A model generated the notes under the pieces. The model was given only the letters and a program-made list of their open reading frames with translations. It did not search any database and was not told the DNA's origin. This document shows, in pieces, positions 7,006 through 14,686 of a stretch of 33,331 bases of DNA (position 1 is its first letter; each line of letters opens with the position of its first letter). The translations under genes were made by a program, and so were the position numbers. The stretch comes from Myxococcota bacterium (GTDB lineage: Bacteria > Myxococcota_C > UBA6777), in assembly GCA_963169055.1 (NCBI GenBank), contig CAUJFU010000450.1, forward strand, positions 1-33,331, written 5' to 3'.

Positions 7006-8292
7006 ATGCACAAACCACCAAGGCGTTTTGTTTTCGGATGCTTGGTCTTTTTCGCTTGTCTTCCGTGGTGGGCTTGCAGTAGCAGCCAACAACAAGTGAC
7101 GTTCTCCGCTTTTGTGCGCGGTGCAAGCAAAGCCAAGCGCCGCCTTGCGTATCCTGCGCTGTTTGGCCCCCACAGCCACACAGGCGCACAAACCGAGATC
7201 CTGTCTTTGTTGTGGACGGGTTCTCCCGATCCCGACAGCCGCTTTGTGTGGAATCGATGGGAGATCCAAACCGAAGAACACGCAGCCCCCGCGATCTCCC
7301 AAGACGGACAACAGCTTTATGTTGGAGGTTCGAGCCAACGCCTAAGCTGCATGGCCACCCGCACAGGAAAGCACTGCTGGACACGCACGATCCAAGGCCG
7401 TCTCGCTGCCCCGCCTTACACGCACAAAGAGGTGTTGTTTGTCGGAACCACCAGCGGCATGATCTACGCTATCCACCGAAAGACCGGGAAAACCAAGTGG
7501 AAATACCAAGCCGAAGGCGAGATCCTTTCCGAGATGGCCTACGTCGAGGGCGACAAAGAAATCTCTCCCACCCTGTTTGCCACCACCGGAAATGACCAAC
7601 TCTACGCCCTCCACGGGGAAAACGGCAAACTGCTCTGGCGTCACAAACACGAAAGCAGCACCGAAACCACACTCTCTGTACGCGGTCAAAGTCCCCCCAC
7701 CGTTCACAAAGACAAGGTCTACACAGGCTTTTCAGACGGAACCTTGGGAGCCTTCCAAGCCGGCGATGGCAGCGTGGTTTGGCAAAAGTCCTTGCGCCAA
7801 CAAGAGCGTTTTATGGATATCGATGCACCTGTCGTGATCCGGGGAGCCTATCTGTACGCCGTATCGTACAACACAGGACTCCACGCCCTTCGCCTCCAAG
7901 ATGGCCAAAAGCTGTGGACCTACGCCATCCAAGGCGCAGGCCCCCCCACCTTCCACGAAGACAAGCTCTATCTCAGCAACTCCGAAGGCCGCGTCGTCTG
8001 CCTCTACGCGCTCAGCGGCAACAAGATCTGGGAACAACGGTACAAAAAAGCCGGAGCCTTCAGCTCGATCATCGCCACCCCCACCTATCTGTTTTTAAGC
8101 GGCAATCGCAACGGGCTTTATGTGTTGCGACGAGATGCAGGTCATCTTGTCCAAGCACTCCGCCTTTCGCGTGGTATCTCCGCATCACCCGTTGTCTTTG
8201 GGCAGCGCCTGTTTGTCTTTGCCAACAGCGGCTTTGTCTTCGGCTTTTCGATGGGACTCGAACGCAACATCCGCTTCTCGACCGAAGAATAA
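7006..8292 (+). CDS. BamB-like beta-propeller (PQQ-repeat) lipoprotein
   Basis: The 428-residue product has a signal peptide (1-24) ending in WWAC followed by SSSQQQ, an atypical but plausible lipobox. From about residue 80 it is made of repeated beta-propeller blades with the pattern G..Y.....TGK..W, for example AIHRKTGKTKWKY, ALHGENGKLLWRH and ALSGNKIWEQRY. This is the architecture of BamB, the outer-membrane lipoprotein of the BAM complex that helps insert beta-barrel proteins. The location directly after a YfgM-like gene (61-base gap) repeats the E. coli order. ATG 7006 is preceded by GGAGAG (6992-6997). Residues 25-75 form a non-propeller segment. Other PQQ-like propeller proteins cannot be fully excluded, but no dehydrogenase motifs are seen. 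Confidence 0.8.
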   Translation: MHKPPRRFVFGCLVFFACLPWWACSSSQQQVTFSAFVRGASKAKRRLAYPALFGPHSHTGAQTEILSLLWTGSPDPDSRFVWNRWEIQTEEHAAPAISQDGQQLYVGGSSQRLSCMATRTGKHCWTRTIQGRLAAPPYTHKEVLFVGTTSGMIYAIHRKTGKTKWKYQAEGEILSEMAYVEGDKEISPTLFATTGNDQLYALHGENGKLLWRHKHESSTETTLSVRGQSPPTVHKDKVYTGFSDGTLGAFQAGDGSVVWQKSLRQQERFMDIDAPVVIRGAYLYAVSYNTGLHALRLQDGQKLWTYAIQGAGPPTFHEDKLYLSNSEGRVVCLYALSGNKIWEQRYKKAGAFSSIIATPTYLFLSGNRNGLYVLRRDAGHLVQALRLSRGISASPVVFGQRLFVFANSGFVFGFSMGLERNIRFSTEE

Positions 8293-8293
8293 G

Positions 8294-8353
8294 ACGATAT
8301 CCGAGAGGAATTCGACACACCACATCCGCCCACCTCTTCCCTCGGGATATCGT
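8294..8353. repeat. Long inverted repeat after the bamB-like gene
   Basis: ACGATATCCGAG (8294-8305) is complementary to CTCGGGATATCGT (8341-8353) with a single bulged base, giving a 12-bp stem around a 35-base loop. It starts two bases after the bamB-like stop. No run of T follows, so it is not a standard intrinsic terminator. It could protect the 3' end of the transcript, or be an operator for the kinase gene downstream. Confidence 0.5.
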
Positions 8354-8499
8354 ATCCACTCGCCCCTTCCATGTTGCACCCTTGCAAGCGCAGAATCTAG
8401 ACATCAGAGAGGCGCTTCTGTTAAGACACAGGCCCAAGCAGCGCACGCCAGCGGTGCAAAGACCGGATGTAAACTCCTGTTGTGGATGGGAATCTTTCG

Positions 8500-9936
8500 A
8501 TGCAGACAACGATCAGCCCCTATGGATCGCAAAACACGTACGACATCTTGGGAGCAGAAGCCGCCGAGACCTACGCGCTCGAAGATCGGATCGGGGTGGG
8601 AACTTTTGCGGATGTGTATCGCGCCAAACACAACAAGTCGCGTGAGTGGGTGGCAATTAAGGTACTACGCGCTCCTTACAGCCGCGATACGTTGGCTCGC
8701 TTCAAAAAAGAACTTCGCATCCTTCAACAAATCGATCACCCCAACATCGTGCGCTTGATCGAAGACCGCTCCAACGAAGATATCCCTTACTGCGTGATGG
8801 AGTACTGCACCGAAGACTCCTTGATGGCCTTGATGAATCAACAACACGGCGGCCTCAGCATGGGGATGATCGCTCAACTTTTCCCTCAGATCGTGCGTGG
8901 CGTCGAAGCCCTTCACCAACAAGGCATCGTCCACCGTGATCTCAAACCCGCCAACATCTTGTTGACCAAAACCGAGCAAGGGCTGTTGCCGAAGATCTCA
9001 GACTTTGGCATCGCAAAACGCCTACCCACCGACATCCACCAACAACGCGAATTCACGCAAATCGACGGTGGGCGCACACTCGACGGAACCTCGCTCGGAA
9101 CGTTTGGCTATCTCGCCCCCGAACTGCTCGGATACGCCAACGAAGCCAACCAACGCAGCGATATCTTTTCACTCGGTGCGATCCTGTACGAGATGATCGC
9201 TTGCATCAATCCCTTCGATGCACCGGACTTTTCCCGCACAGCCCTCGAAGACAACAACGCGGTCTGCCGCTACACACTTTCTGTAGACAACATCCCGCTG
9301 CGTTACCACCCCGTGATCCGAGGTTGCCTTCAACGCGATCCTGCCCATCGCTTCGGCTCTTGCGCAGAGGTGTTGCGTGCGTTTTCTTCGCCGCCAACCC
9401 CCACCCCCGATACACGGATCGCCAATCTCCAAACCGCGATGCTAGGCGGGTTTGTGGGCTTGCTCTTTTCGTTTTTGTTGATGTGGTTTTTGTTCCCTTC
9501 GCTTGTCCCCAACACTCCGCGATCACCAGCCCCTTCTCCCCCTCCATCGCCCCAATCCGCTCCTACCGCTGTGATGCCCTCTCCGATCCAACTCGAACCC
9601 CTGCCAAGCCGCCCTTCCGATGCTACCGCGTTGCCCTCGAATACTGCCGTCCTTCCGATACAATCGCATCGCCCTCGAAAACGCCGAACCATCCGCCGCC
9701 CACCGCCGCGCCGTCTTTCTTTTCCTGCCTTCCAAGCCCCTGCCACCGCCCCTCAACCCTCCAAACCTGACCCTTATCAAGACCCCCAAAACTCCGTGGC
9801 CAAAGACACCAAAGACGCCTTCAATACCACAAAAACGGACCAAGTGTTCCAAGACAACAACAGCCTCAAAAAAGACACCGAAGATGCCTTCTCTCGTGCC
9901 AAACGCCCTCCACCCAAACCTTCAAAACCCCGATAG
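8500..9936 (+). CDS. Transmembrane Ser/Thr protein kinase (Hanks type)
   Basis: A complete kinase domain spans about residues 26-297 of 478: glycine loop GVGTFADVY (32-40), catalytic Lys54 in VAIKVLR, HRDLKPAN (145-152), DFG (168-170), APE (206-208) and DIFSLG (221-226). All catalytic residues are intact, so it should be active. One membrane helix (about 314-335) follows, then a Pro-rich region (336-450) and a short charged tail with two similar segments, DTKDAF and DTEDAF. The C-terminal part would be outside the cytoplasm and has no PASTA or other known sensor domain. ATG 8500 has a weak GGGA upstream; GTG 8482 is an alternative that adds 6 residues. The next genes encode a JAMM peptidase and a histidine kinase, a signalling neighbourhood just before the T3SS block. 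Confidence 0.9.
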   Translation: MQTTISPYGSQNTYDILGAEAAETYALEDRIGVGTFADVYRAKHNKSREWVAIKVLRAPYSRDTLARFKKELRILQQIDHPNIVRLIEDRSNEDIPYCVMEYCTEDSLMALMNQQHGGLSMGMIAQLFPQIVRGVEALHQQGIVHRDLKPANILLTKTEQGLLPKISDFGIAKRLPTDIHQQREFTQIDGGRTLDGTSLGTFGYLAPELLGYANEANQRSDIFSLGAILYEMIACINPFDAPDFSRTALEDNNAVCRYTLSVDNIPLRYHPVIRGCLQRDPAHRFGSCAEVLRAFSSPPTPTPDTRIANLQTAMLGGFVGLLFSFLLMWFLFPSLVPNTPRSPAPSPPPSPQSAPTAVMPSPIQLEPLPSRPSDATALPSNTAVLPIQSHRPRKRRTIRRPPPRRLSFPAFQAPATAPQPSKPDPYQDPQNSVAKDTKDAFNTTKTDQVFQDNNSLKKDTEDAFSRAKRPPPKPSKPR

Positions 9937-9963
9937 ATCCGCCTTTTTTCGAGTATATTAGCG

Positions 9964-10416
9964 ATGACTGTCCCTGCTGAATGGCTTTTGGAAAAAGCCG
10001 TGGCTGCTTGCCAACAAGCTCATCCCAACGAAGCCTGTGGACTATGGTGGAAAACCTCCGAAGGATGGGGGATACACGCCTTCACAGCACCGCCCCTCAC
10101 CACCACACCCACACGATACGCGATCTCCCCCGAAGTGTTGCTACCCATCCTCAAACAAATCGACCAAGAAGAAGGTCGGATCTGCGGGTGGTTTCACAGT
10201 CATCCCGAGGCACCGCCCTTTCTCTCGGATGCTGATATCTCGATGTATTGGGCTTCTTCGAGATGGGCTTGGTGGCCTGAGACGCAGATCTTGTTGCTTT
10301 CGCCAACCCAAGACGCTTATGCGTGGTGCCTGTACGCCCCGACAGCATCGGGTTCTTGGGAGGCCGTGGCTTGGGGAAGTACACGCTCAAACAGCCAAGC
10401 AGAAACGATCTTGTAG
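9964..10416 (+). CDS. JAMM/MPN+ zinc metallopeptidase (M67-like)
   Basis: The 150-residue protein is a stand-alone JAB1/MPN domain. The full JAMM zinc site is present: Glu23 in PNEACGLW, then His78-x-His80-x7-Ser88-x2-Asp91 in FHSHPEAPPFLSDAD. Bacterial members cut bonds after ubiquitin-like or sulfur-carrier proteins, or act on cysteine adducts; no MoaD/ThiS-like partner is encoded beside it. It begins 27 bases after the kinase stop, with no good Shine-Dalgarno sequence, which suggests translation linked to the kinase. The C-terminal 20 residues are Ser/Trp-rich. The substrate is unknown. Confidence 0.85.
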   Translation: MTVPAEWLLEKAVAACQQAHPNEACGLWWKTSEGWGIHAFTAPPLTTTPTRYAISPEVLLPILKQIDQEEGRICGWFHSHPEAPPFLSDADISMYWASSRWAWWPETQILLLSPTQDAYAWCLYAPTASGSWEAVAWGSTRSNSQAETIL

Positions 10417-10432
10417 GAAGCAGTTGCGGCGT

Positions 10433-10463
10433 AAGACTTCTTGCGATAGACTCCGCAAGTCTT
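10433..10463. repeat. Imperfect inverted repeat before the histidine kinase gene
   Basis: AAGACT-TCTTGCG (10433-10445) and CGCAAGTCTT (10454-10463) are complementary except for a three-base insertion. The hairpin ends just before the Shine-Dalgarno GAGG (10467-10470) of the histidine kinase gene. It has no T-run, so a role as an operator or a translational element is as likely as termination. Confidence 0.3.
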
Positions 10464-10479
10464 GATGAGGTGTATTTGG

Positions 10480-12324
10480 ATGTTTGATCTTCTTTCCCAT
10501 AAAGGGCAAAAAAGCCCGAATCTGCTGCTTCGACGGCGTGCGGAGCGTGCAGAAAAACAACTGCAAGCGGTGATCAAGATCAGCCGTGCGCTGGCTCTTG
10601 CGCACGAAAGAAAACAACTCCTCAAGAGGATCATCGAGACCGCTACCGAAGTGATGGAAGCCGATCGCTCCACGCTGTATCTGATCGATGAAGAAACCCA
10701 AGAACTCGTTTCGCAGATCATCCAAGGCGAAGAATCGATCCAGATCCGCATCCCCATCGGCCAAGGTGTCGCTGGATGGGTCGCTCAAACGGGCGAAACC
10801 GTCAACTTGATCGATGCCTACAAAGATCCCCGCTTTCATGTGAACGTCGATCAAAAAACGGGCTACACCACCCGTTCGATCCTGACCATGCCACTACGCG
10901 CAAGCCAAGGGCAGATCATCGCCGTCATCCAAGTCCTCAACAAAAGCAACGGCCTCGCCTTCAGCGAAGAAGACGAACAACTGCTCGAAGCGATCTCCGC
11001 TCAAGCGACGATCTTCCTCGAAAATGCGAGCTTATACGCTCAAGTCGTTCAAGCCAACAACGAACTCTCCGAAACTTCCCGCGCCCTCCAACAGCGAAAC
11101 TACGAACTCGATATCTTGTTTGCGATCGAGCAGCAGATGAGCGGTGCCTTTGAATTGGACGAGATGCTCGCCAATATCCTATCACGAAGCACCGAGATGC
11201 TTCATTGCGAAGCCGGATTTATCGGGCTGCTCGACAAAAACAAACAACTCGTCTTGCACAACATCAAAGCGGAAAAAGCGGAAAAAACGGAAAAAGCAAA
11301 CGAATGGAAAGGGCGCTCACTCAAGACCAACGATAGTCTGATGGGCTGGAGCATCCGCTATAGTCAACCAATTCTTTCCAACGCCCCCACCAAAGATGCC
11401 CGATTCAAGGACGACTTCGCAAGCCAGCTCGGCCTCGCAGTCCGAGGCGTGTTGTGCGTTCCGCTGCTCAATGGCGACACATCCATCGGTGCCATCGAGA
11501 TGATCAACAAACGCAGCGGAGCCGAAGGTTTCACAGACAGCGATCTGCGGATCTTGAGCCTGATCGCAGCCCGTGTCAGCCGCGCTGTCAGCATCGGCAT
11601 CGAACGCAACGAACGCATGCGTCAAAGTCGCCTCGCCACCATCGGAAAGCTACTTTCGGGGATCGTCCACGACTTTAAAACTCCCATGACCCTGATCTCT
11701 GGCTACGCTCAACTCACCGCAACCCAAGAAGATCCCGAAAAACGCAAAAGCTTTGCCCAGATGATCCAAAAACAGATCGAACGCCTCAACCACATGACCC
11801 GCGAAGTCCTTGCCTTCGCACGCGGCGAATCCACCCTCCTGATACGCAAAGTCCATCTCAACCAATTCGCCAGCGAACTCAAGCAACATCTCGAACAAGA
11901 ATTCGCTCACCTCCCAATCCAACTCGACTTCCAATGCAGCTACACAGGCGACGCGCACTTCGACGAAAGCAAGATCGAACGCCTGCTGCACAACCTCTCC
12001 CGCAACGCGATCCAAGCCATGCCTGACGGCGGCCACTTCTCCCTACACATCGACCAAGATGGCGATCAACTCGTGATCGTCGCCCAAGATACAGGCATCG
12101 GTATCCCCCTCGAACTTCAACCCAAGATCTTCGATTCCTTCGTCACAGGACGCCCCAACCAAGGCACGGGTCTTGGACTCGCCATCGTCAAAAAGATCGT
12201 CCAAGAACACCAAGGACACAACAGCTTTTCTTCCGAACCCAACAAAGGCACCGCCTTTCGCGTCACCCTCCCCCTCAAAGGCCCCACTCAAATCTCTCCC
12301 GCCCAACAAGCCGAAGCTGCTTGA
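10480..12324 (+). CDS. Cytoplasmic GAF-GAF sensor histidine kinase
   Basis: This 614-residue protein has no membrane helix. Two GAF domains occupy about 40-185 and 215-375, joined by a coiled segment; they share the pattern of RSILTMPLRASQGQIIAVIQVLNK in the first and VLCVPLLNGDTSIGAIEMINK in the second (only the family pattern is quoted). The kinase core has the H box GIVHDFKTPMTLISGY (phospho-acceptor His397), the N box HNLSRNAIQAMPDGG, and glycine boxes DTGIGIP and GTGLGLAIVKK. A Lys/Glu-rich insertion AEKAEKTEKANE sits inside GAF2. ATG 10480 has GAGG (10467-10470) upstream; earlier in-frame starts at 10462/10465 lack one. No response regulator is nearby, so it is an orphan kinase. The signal could be a small ligand or redox state; none is identifiable. 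Confidence 0.92.
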   Translation: MFDLLSHKGQKSPNLLLRRRAERAEKQLQAVIKISRALALAHERKQLLKRIIETATEVMEADRSTLYLIDEETQELVSQIIQGEESIQIRIPIGQGVAGWVAQTGETVNLIDAYKDPRFHVNVDQKTGYTTRSILTMPLRASQGQIIAVIQVLNKSNGLAFSEEDEQLLEAISAQATIFLENASLYAQVVQANNELSETSRALQQRNYELDILFAIEQQMSGAFELDEMLANILSRSTEMLHCEAGFIGLLDKNKQLVLHNIKAEKAEKTEKANEWKGRSLKTNDSLMGWSIRYSQPILSNAPTKDARFKDDFASQLGLAVRGVLCVPLLNGDTSIGAIEMINKRSGAEGFTDSDLRILSLIAARVSRAVSIGIERNERMRQSRLATIGKLLSGIVHDFKTPMTLISGYAQLTATQEDPEKRKSFAQMIQKQIERLNHMTREVLAFARGESTLLIRKVHLNQFASELKQHLEQEFAHLPIQLDFQCSYTGDAHFDESKIERLLHNLSRNAIQAMPDGGHFSLHIDQDGDQLVIVAQDTGIGIPLELQPKIFDSFVTGRPNQGTGLGLAIVKKIVQEHQGHNSFSSEPNKGTAFRVTLPLKGPTQISPAQQAEAA

Positions 12325-12358
12325 TATCGCATAAGACTTACGAGGTTGGGCTTGTGAT

Positions 12359-12479
12359 GTGGGGTTCCACCCCACGCCCCGCAAGGGAGCCCGGCTCCCT
12401 TGACCCCGTGTGGGCGAACAGATCACTGTTTTTCACACAGACGACACTCTCGCTTGAACGGGTGCGAACACGGCTTTTT
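12359..12479. repeat. Dispersed ~120-bp intergenic repeat, copy B (two hairpins)
   Basis: GTGGGG (12359-12364) pairs with CCCCAC (12370-12375), and CAAGGGAGCC (12382-12391) pairs perfectly with GGCTCCCTTG (12393-12402) around one base. The following blocks GGCGAA, TTTTTCA, TCGCTTG and CACGGCTTTTT match copy A (126-247) in order and spacing. The second hairpin is longer than in copy A and the stem bases differ, so pairing is preserved although sequence is not. The copy fills most of the 218-bp gap between the histidine kinase stop and the convergent lipoprotein gene. Confidence 0.75.
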
Positions 12480-12542
12480 TTGGGTCAACTGCGTAACTCC
12501 TGTCGCGTGGACCTCGTCGTGGCTCTCCACAAAAAAACACTC

Positions 12543-13424
12543 TCACTTGTCAGATATCGCCCCTGCATCGGTCGTTTCAACGATGCGCTCTGATCGGCTT
12601 TTTTCGTGGGGAGCTTCTGCTTTCCCTGCTTCGCCCGTTTGTTGTGAAAGATCCTCAAGAGTCGCTTCTTGCATCAACATCCGCGCTACAGCGTCTTGCG
12701 GGACGATATTCTTTGCTCCCACCACCCACACCCCTTTGAGATGATCCGTCGCTTTCTCCTTGCTCGCTCCCAAGATCACCGACACTTCACACCGCGTAAA
12801 ACGCGGCTTGGGTTCTTCTTGCGCAGGCTGCCCACCATCCGCCGACGAACCTTCGTGGTGTCCTTCCCGATCTGCCGAGCTTTCCAGATGCCCCTCTCGA
12901 TCTTTTTTGTGGTCGCTGATCAAACCACTTCCACCGTCGACGTTTGAAGCACCACCACCATCCACCGAAATGCCCGTCCCACGGCTCTTTGGCGCAAGCG
13001 CACCACCATCCACAGGCGAAGCCTCCTCCAAAAGGACGCCTTCCACAGGCAATCCCGCCAACAATCGCTTGCGTTCTTCTTCGGTCAACGGGCGCTGTGT
13101 TCGGATCTCTTGCGGCGGTGGAATTTCACAACGTGCAGACCACTCTTGCACATCAAACGGATATCCCTTGACCTCTCGCACTTTTTTATCCGTCGCTTCC
13201 AAAAATTGCTCTAAAAAAACCCCCACTGTGAAGCCTTTGGAGGTCTTGGCCTCCTTGACACGGCGGATCGCTTCTTGTTCTGCCTGCGCTTCTGCTTCGC
13301 TTTTGGCCGGTGCTTTCGGGATCTTGGCAGGCAACGGCCTCTTTTTGCATCCACCCACGACCCACACCACCGCACACATCCATACCAACCACCCACACCA
13401 CCGACCGATCCGTTGTTTGATCAT
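12543..13424 (-). CDS. Lipoprotein with VDGG-type low-complexity linker, unknown function
   Basis: The 293-residue product begins with a lipoprotein signal peptide (hydrophobic 10-23, lipobox VGGC, Cys26). Residues 27-55 are Lys/Ala/Glu-rich. A first globular part (about 60-125) includes GFTVGVFLEQFLEATDKKV. A low-complexity linker (about 150-225) repeats VDGG and REGH motifs. A second conserved-looking part (about 228-270) has CEVSVILGASKEKATDHL and KGVWVVGAKNIVP. The tail is charged. ATG 13424 has a strong AAGGAGG 6 bases upstream. It is divergent from the T3SS block, with a 222-bp gap, so the two may share a control region. I do not recognise the family. It could be a pilotin-like or other envelope accessory of the T3SS, but only position supports that. 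Confidence 0.75.
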   Translation of the reverse strand: MIKQRIGRWCGWLVWMCAVVWVVGGCKKRPLPAKIPKAPAKSEAEAQAEQEAIRRVKEAKTSKGFTVGVFLEQFLEATDKKVREVKGYPFDVQEWSARCEIPPPQEIRTQRPLTEEERKRLLAGLPVEGVLLEEASPVDGGALAPKSRGTGISVDGGGASNVDGGSGLISDHKKDREGHLESSADREGHHEGSSADGGQPAQEEPKPRFTRCEVSVILGASKEKATDHLKGVWVVGAKNIVPQDAVARMLMQEATLEDLSQQTGEAGKAEAPHEKSRSERIVETTDAGAISDK

Positions 13425-13535
13425 CGAACGCCTCCTTTTGTTTGGGTTGTTGTTCTTCCTACCACACCCGCCCCACCATCCCCAACACTTTTCACGCAAC
13501 ACACGATCGAGCCGAATCCCATCGTGAGTTTTCAG

Positions 13536-13564
13536 TTGAAAGGGTTGCTCCTTCGTGGTACTTT
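13536..13564 (+). promoter_or_regulatory. Possible promoter ahead of the T3SS block
   Basis: TTGAAA (13536-13541) and TACTTT (13559-13564) are 17 bases apart. The -35 is a good match; the -10 keeps only the T, A and final T of the consensus. It would give a leader of about 75 bases to the first gene at 13647. It is the only candidate I see in the divergent gap and is weak. Confidence 0.25.
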
Positions 13565-13646
13565 TCACGCGGCGTTCACAACGAAGCTTTTGCAACGATC
13601 TCACATACAAGCACCGAAACTCTCGAAACAGCGGAGGTAGATCTCA

Positions 13647-14012
13647 ATGTCTGACAAAAAGGAAGATTTTAAGTCTTTCCAGATCGGCGCGATGCCCGGT
13701 CGAAGCCCCGTCGTTCCCCCGCGCCCCGCAGCTTCCGCCGCTGCATCATCCGCCACTCCAATGGCAGGCCCCACCAACCCCGAAGATCGGATCTTTCCCG
13801 TCCTCGAAGAATTGATCGAAAGCGGCGAATTAGAATCGATCGGCCAAAGCATGGCAGCCACTTGCGAACAACTCGATGAATTGATCAACAAACGCACAGG
13901 CCGCATTCAACAAGAAGCTCGCAAAGCACGACAAGCCTACGAGCGCGTGTTTGATCTGATCGATCACCTGATCCAAATCAAAGAGCAGATGCTCGCCCCC
14001 AAAGAAGGCTAA
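13647..14012 (+). CDS. Small helical protein at the start of the T3SS block, unknown
   Basis: The 121-residue protein has a Pro/Ala/Ser-rich, probably disordered N-terminus (about 18-45) and a helical C-terminal part (47-118) with coiled-coil character (TCEQLDELINKRTGR, ARKARQAYERVFDLIDHL). ATG 13647 has GGAGG (13633-13637) 9 bases upstream. A disordered N-terminus followed by helices fits a T3SS substrate or a small export regulator. It lacks the Trp and Asn-Pro pattern and the C-terminal needle motif of SctF. It has no transmembrane segment. I do not recognise the family; association with the T3SS rests on co-orientation and position. Confidence 0.75.
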   Translation: MSDKKEDFKSFQIGAMPGRSPVVPPRPAASAAASSATPMAGPTNPEDRIFPVLEELIESGELESIGQSMAATCEQLDELINKRTGRIQQEARKARQAYERVFDLIDHLIQIKEQMLAPKEG

Positions 14013-14168
14013 GCGCAACTCTTTGTGCGTTGGAGCCGATACAACATTCAGCACCGCAACCATGCACGCAGAACTTGCATCTTTGCGCGCTCCCTTGCGG
14101 ACCCAACGCACGCCACTTCAACCCCTCTCTCAACCGTGCGCTGTGGATGCTCACAAGGAGTCTTGACG

Positions 14169-14582
14169 ATGTCCGAAGATACACTGATTGGAATCGTGGA
14201 AGTCCCCCGTCGCGAAGCCAAACTCTTGCTCGAATCAGCCTACTTTTATATCGAAATGGGAAAATACAAAGAAGCCCAAGAAGTCTTTGAAGGGTGCATC
14301 GCCCTTCTGCCTCGCAGCGATGTCCCTCGCATCGGACTCGGCAACCTCTTTGTCGCCCAAGGACGCTTTGATCTCGCCGAAGCCCAATACCGCGAAGCCA
14401 TCAAAGCCAACGAAAATTCGGCCTCAGCTTATGCTTTTCTTGCCGAATGCCTATTCTTTCAAAAGAAATTATCTCAAGCTACGCCCGCCCTTGAAAAGGC
14501 AATCGCGCTAGAACCCGACGGACCCGCCGGACAATTGGCGCGTTCTCTCCAACAAGGACAACAAGACGGCGTCTTCGGCTAA
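14169..14582 (+). CDS. TPR protein, SycD/LcrH-like putative T3SS chaperone
   Basis: The 137-residue product consists of about three TPR units: YFYIEMGKYKEAQEVFEGCI (24-43), the LGLGNLFVAQGRF-type unit (55-80) and AYAFLAECLFFQKKLSQAT (91-109). Its size and TPR content match class II T3SS chaperones (SycD, LcrH), which bind translocators, and also SctG-like needle co-chaperones. ATG 14169 has AAGGAG (14155-14160) 8 bases upstream. It sits in the T3SS block 157 bases after the first gene. Whether it binds the small proteins encoded on either side cannot be told from sequence; a general TPR adaptor is the alternative. Confidence 0.75.
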   Translation: MSEDTLIGIVEVPRREAKLLLESAYFYIEMGKYKEAQEVFEGCIALLPRSDVPRIGLGNLFVAQGRFDLAEAQYREAIKANENSASAYAFLAECLFFQKKLSQATPALEKAIALEPDGPAGQLARSLQQGQQDGVFG

Positions 14583-14600
14583 GACGCCATCAACCCAAGA

Positions 14601-14656
14601 CGCGATCGTGATGGGGAGAAAACTCGCGCCCACCGCATAACACCCCACCGATCGCG
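14601..14656. repeat. Intercistronic inverted repeat in the T3SS block
   Basis: CGCGATCGTGATGGGG (14601-14616) is complementary to CCCCACCGATCGCG (14643-14656), apart from a two-base bulge, giving a stem of about 13-14 bp with a 26-base loop. It fills the gap between the TPR gene (stop 14582) and the 137-residue gene (start 14687). There is no T-run. It could limit read-through, stabilise the upstream mRNA or affect translation of the downstream gene, whose Shine-Dalgarno is weak. Confidence 0.55.
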
Positions 14657-14686
14657 ATCCCAAACACAGGTGAGTCGAGAACTACG

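Noticed and set aside
12760-13527. Plus-strand open frame over the VDGG lipoprotein.
   Set aside because: It is antisense to a gene with a strong Shine-Dalgarno and lipoprotein signal; the predicted protein is Ser/Pro/Thr low-complexity without a start signal.
13647-14012. Considered as the T3SS needle protein SctF.
   Set aside because: Needle proteins have about 80 residues with a conserved Trp/Asn-Pro region and a C-terminal strand motif, which are absent.
14035-14042. GCCGATAC, a 7 of 8 match to the sigma-28 -10 element, before the TPR gene.
   Set aside because: No matching TAAA-type -35 lies about 15 bases upstream (the closest TAAG is 21 bases away), so it is probably chance.
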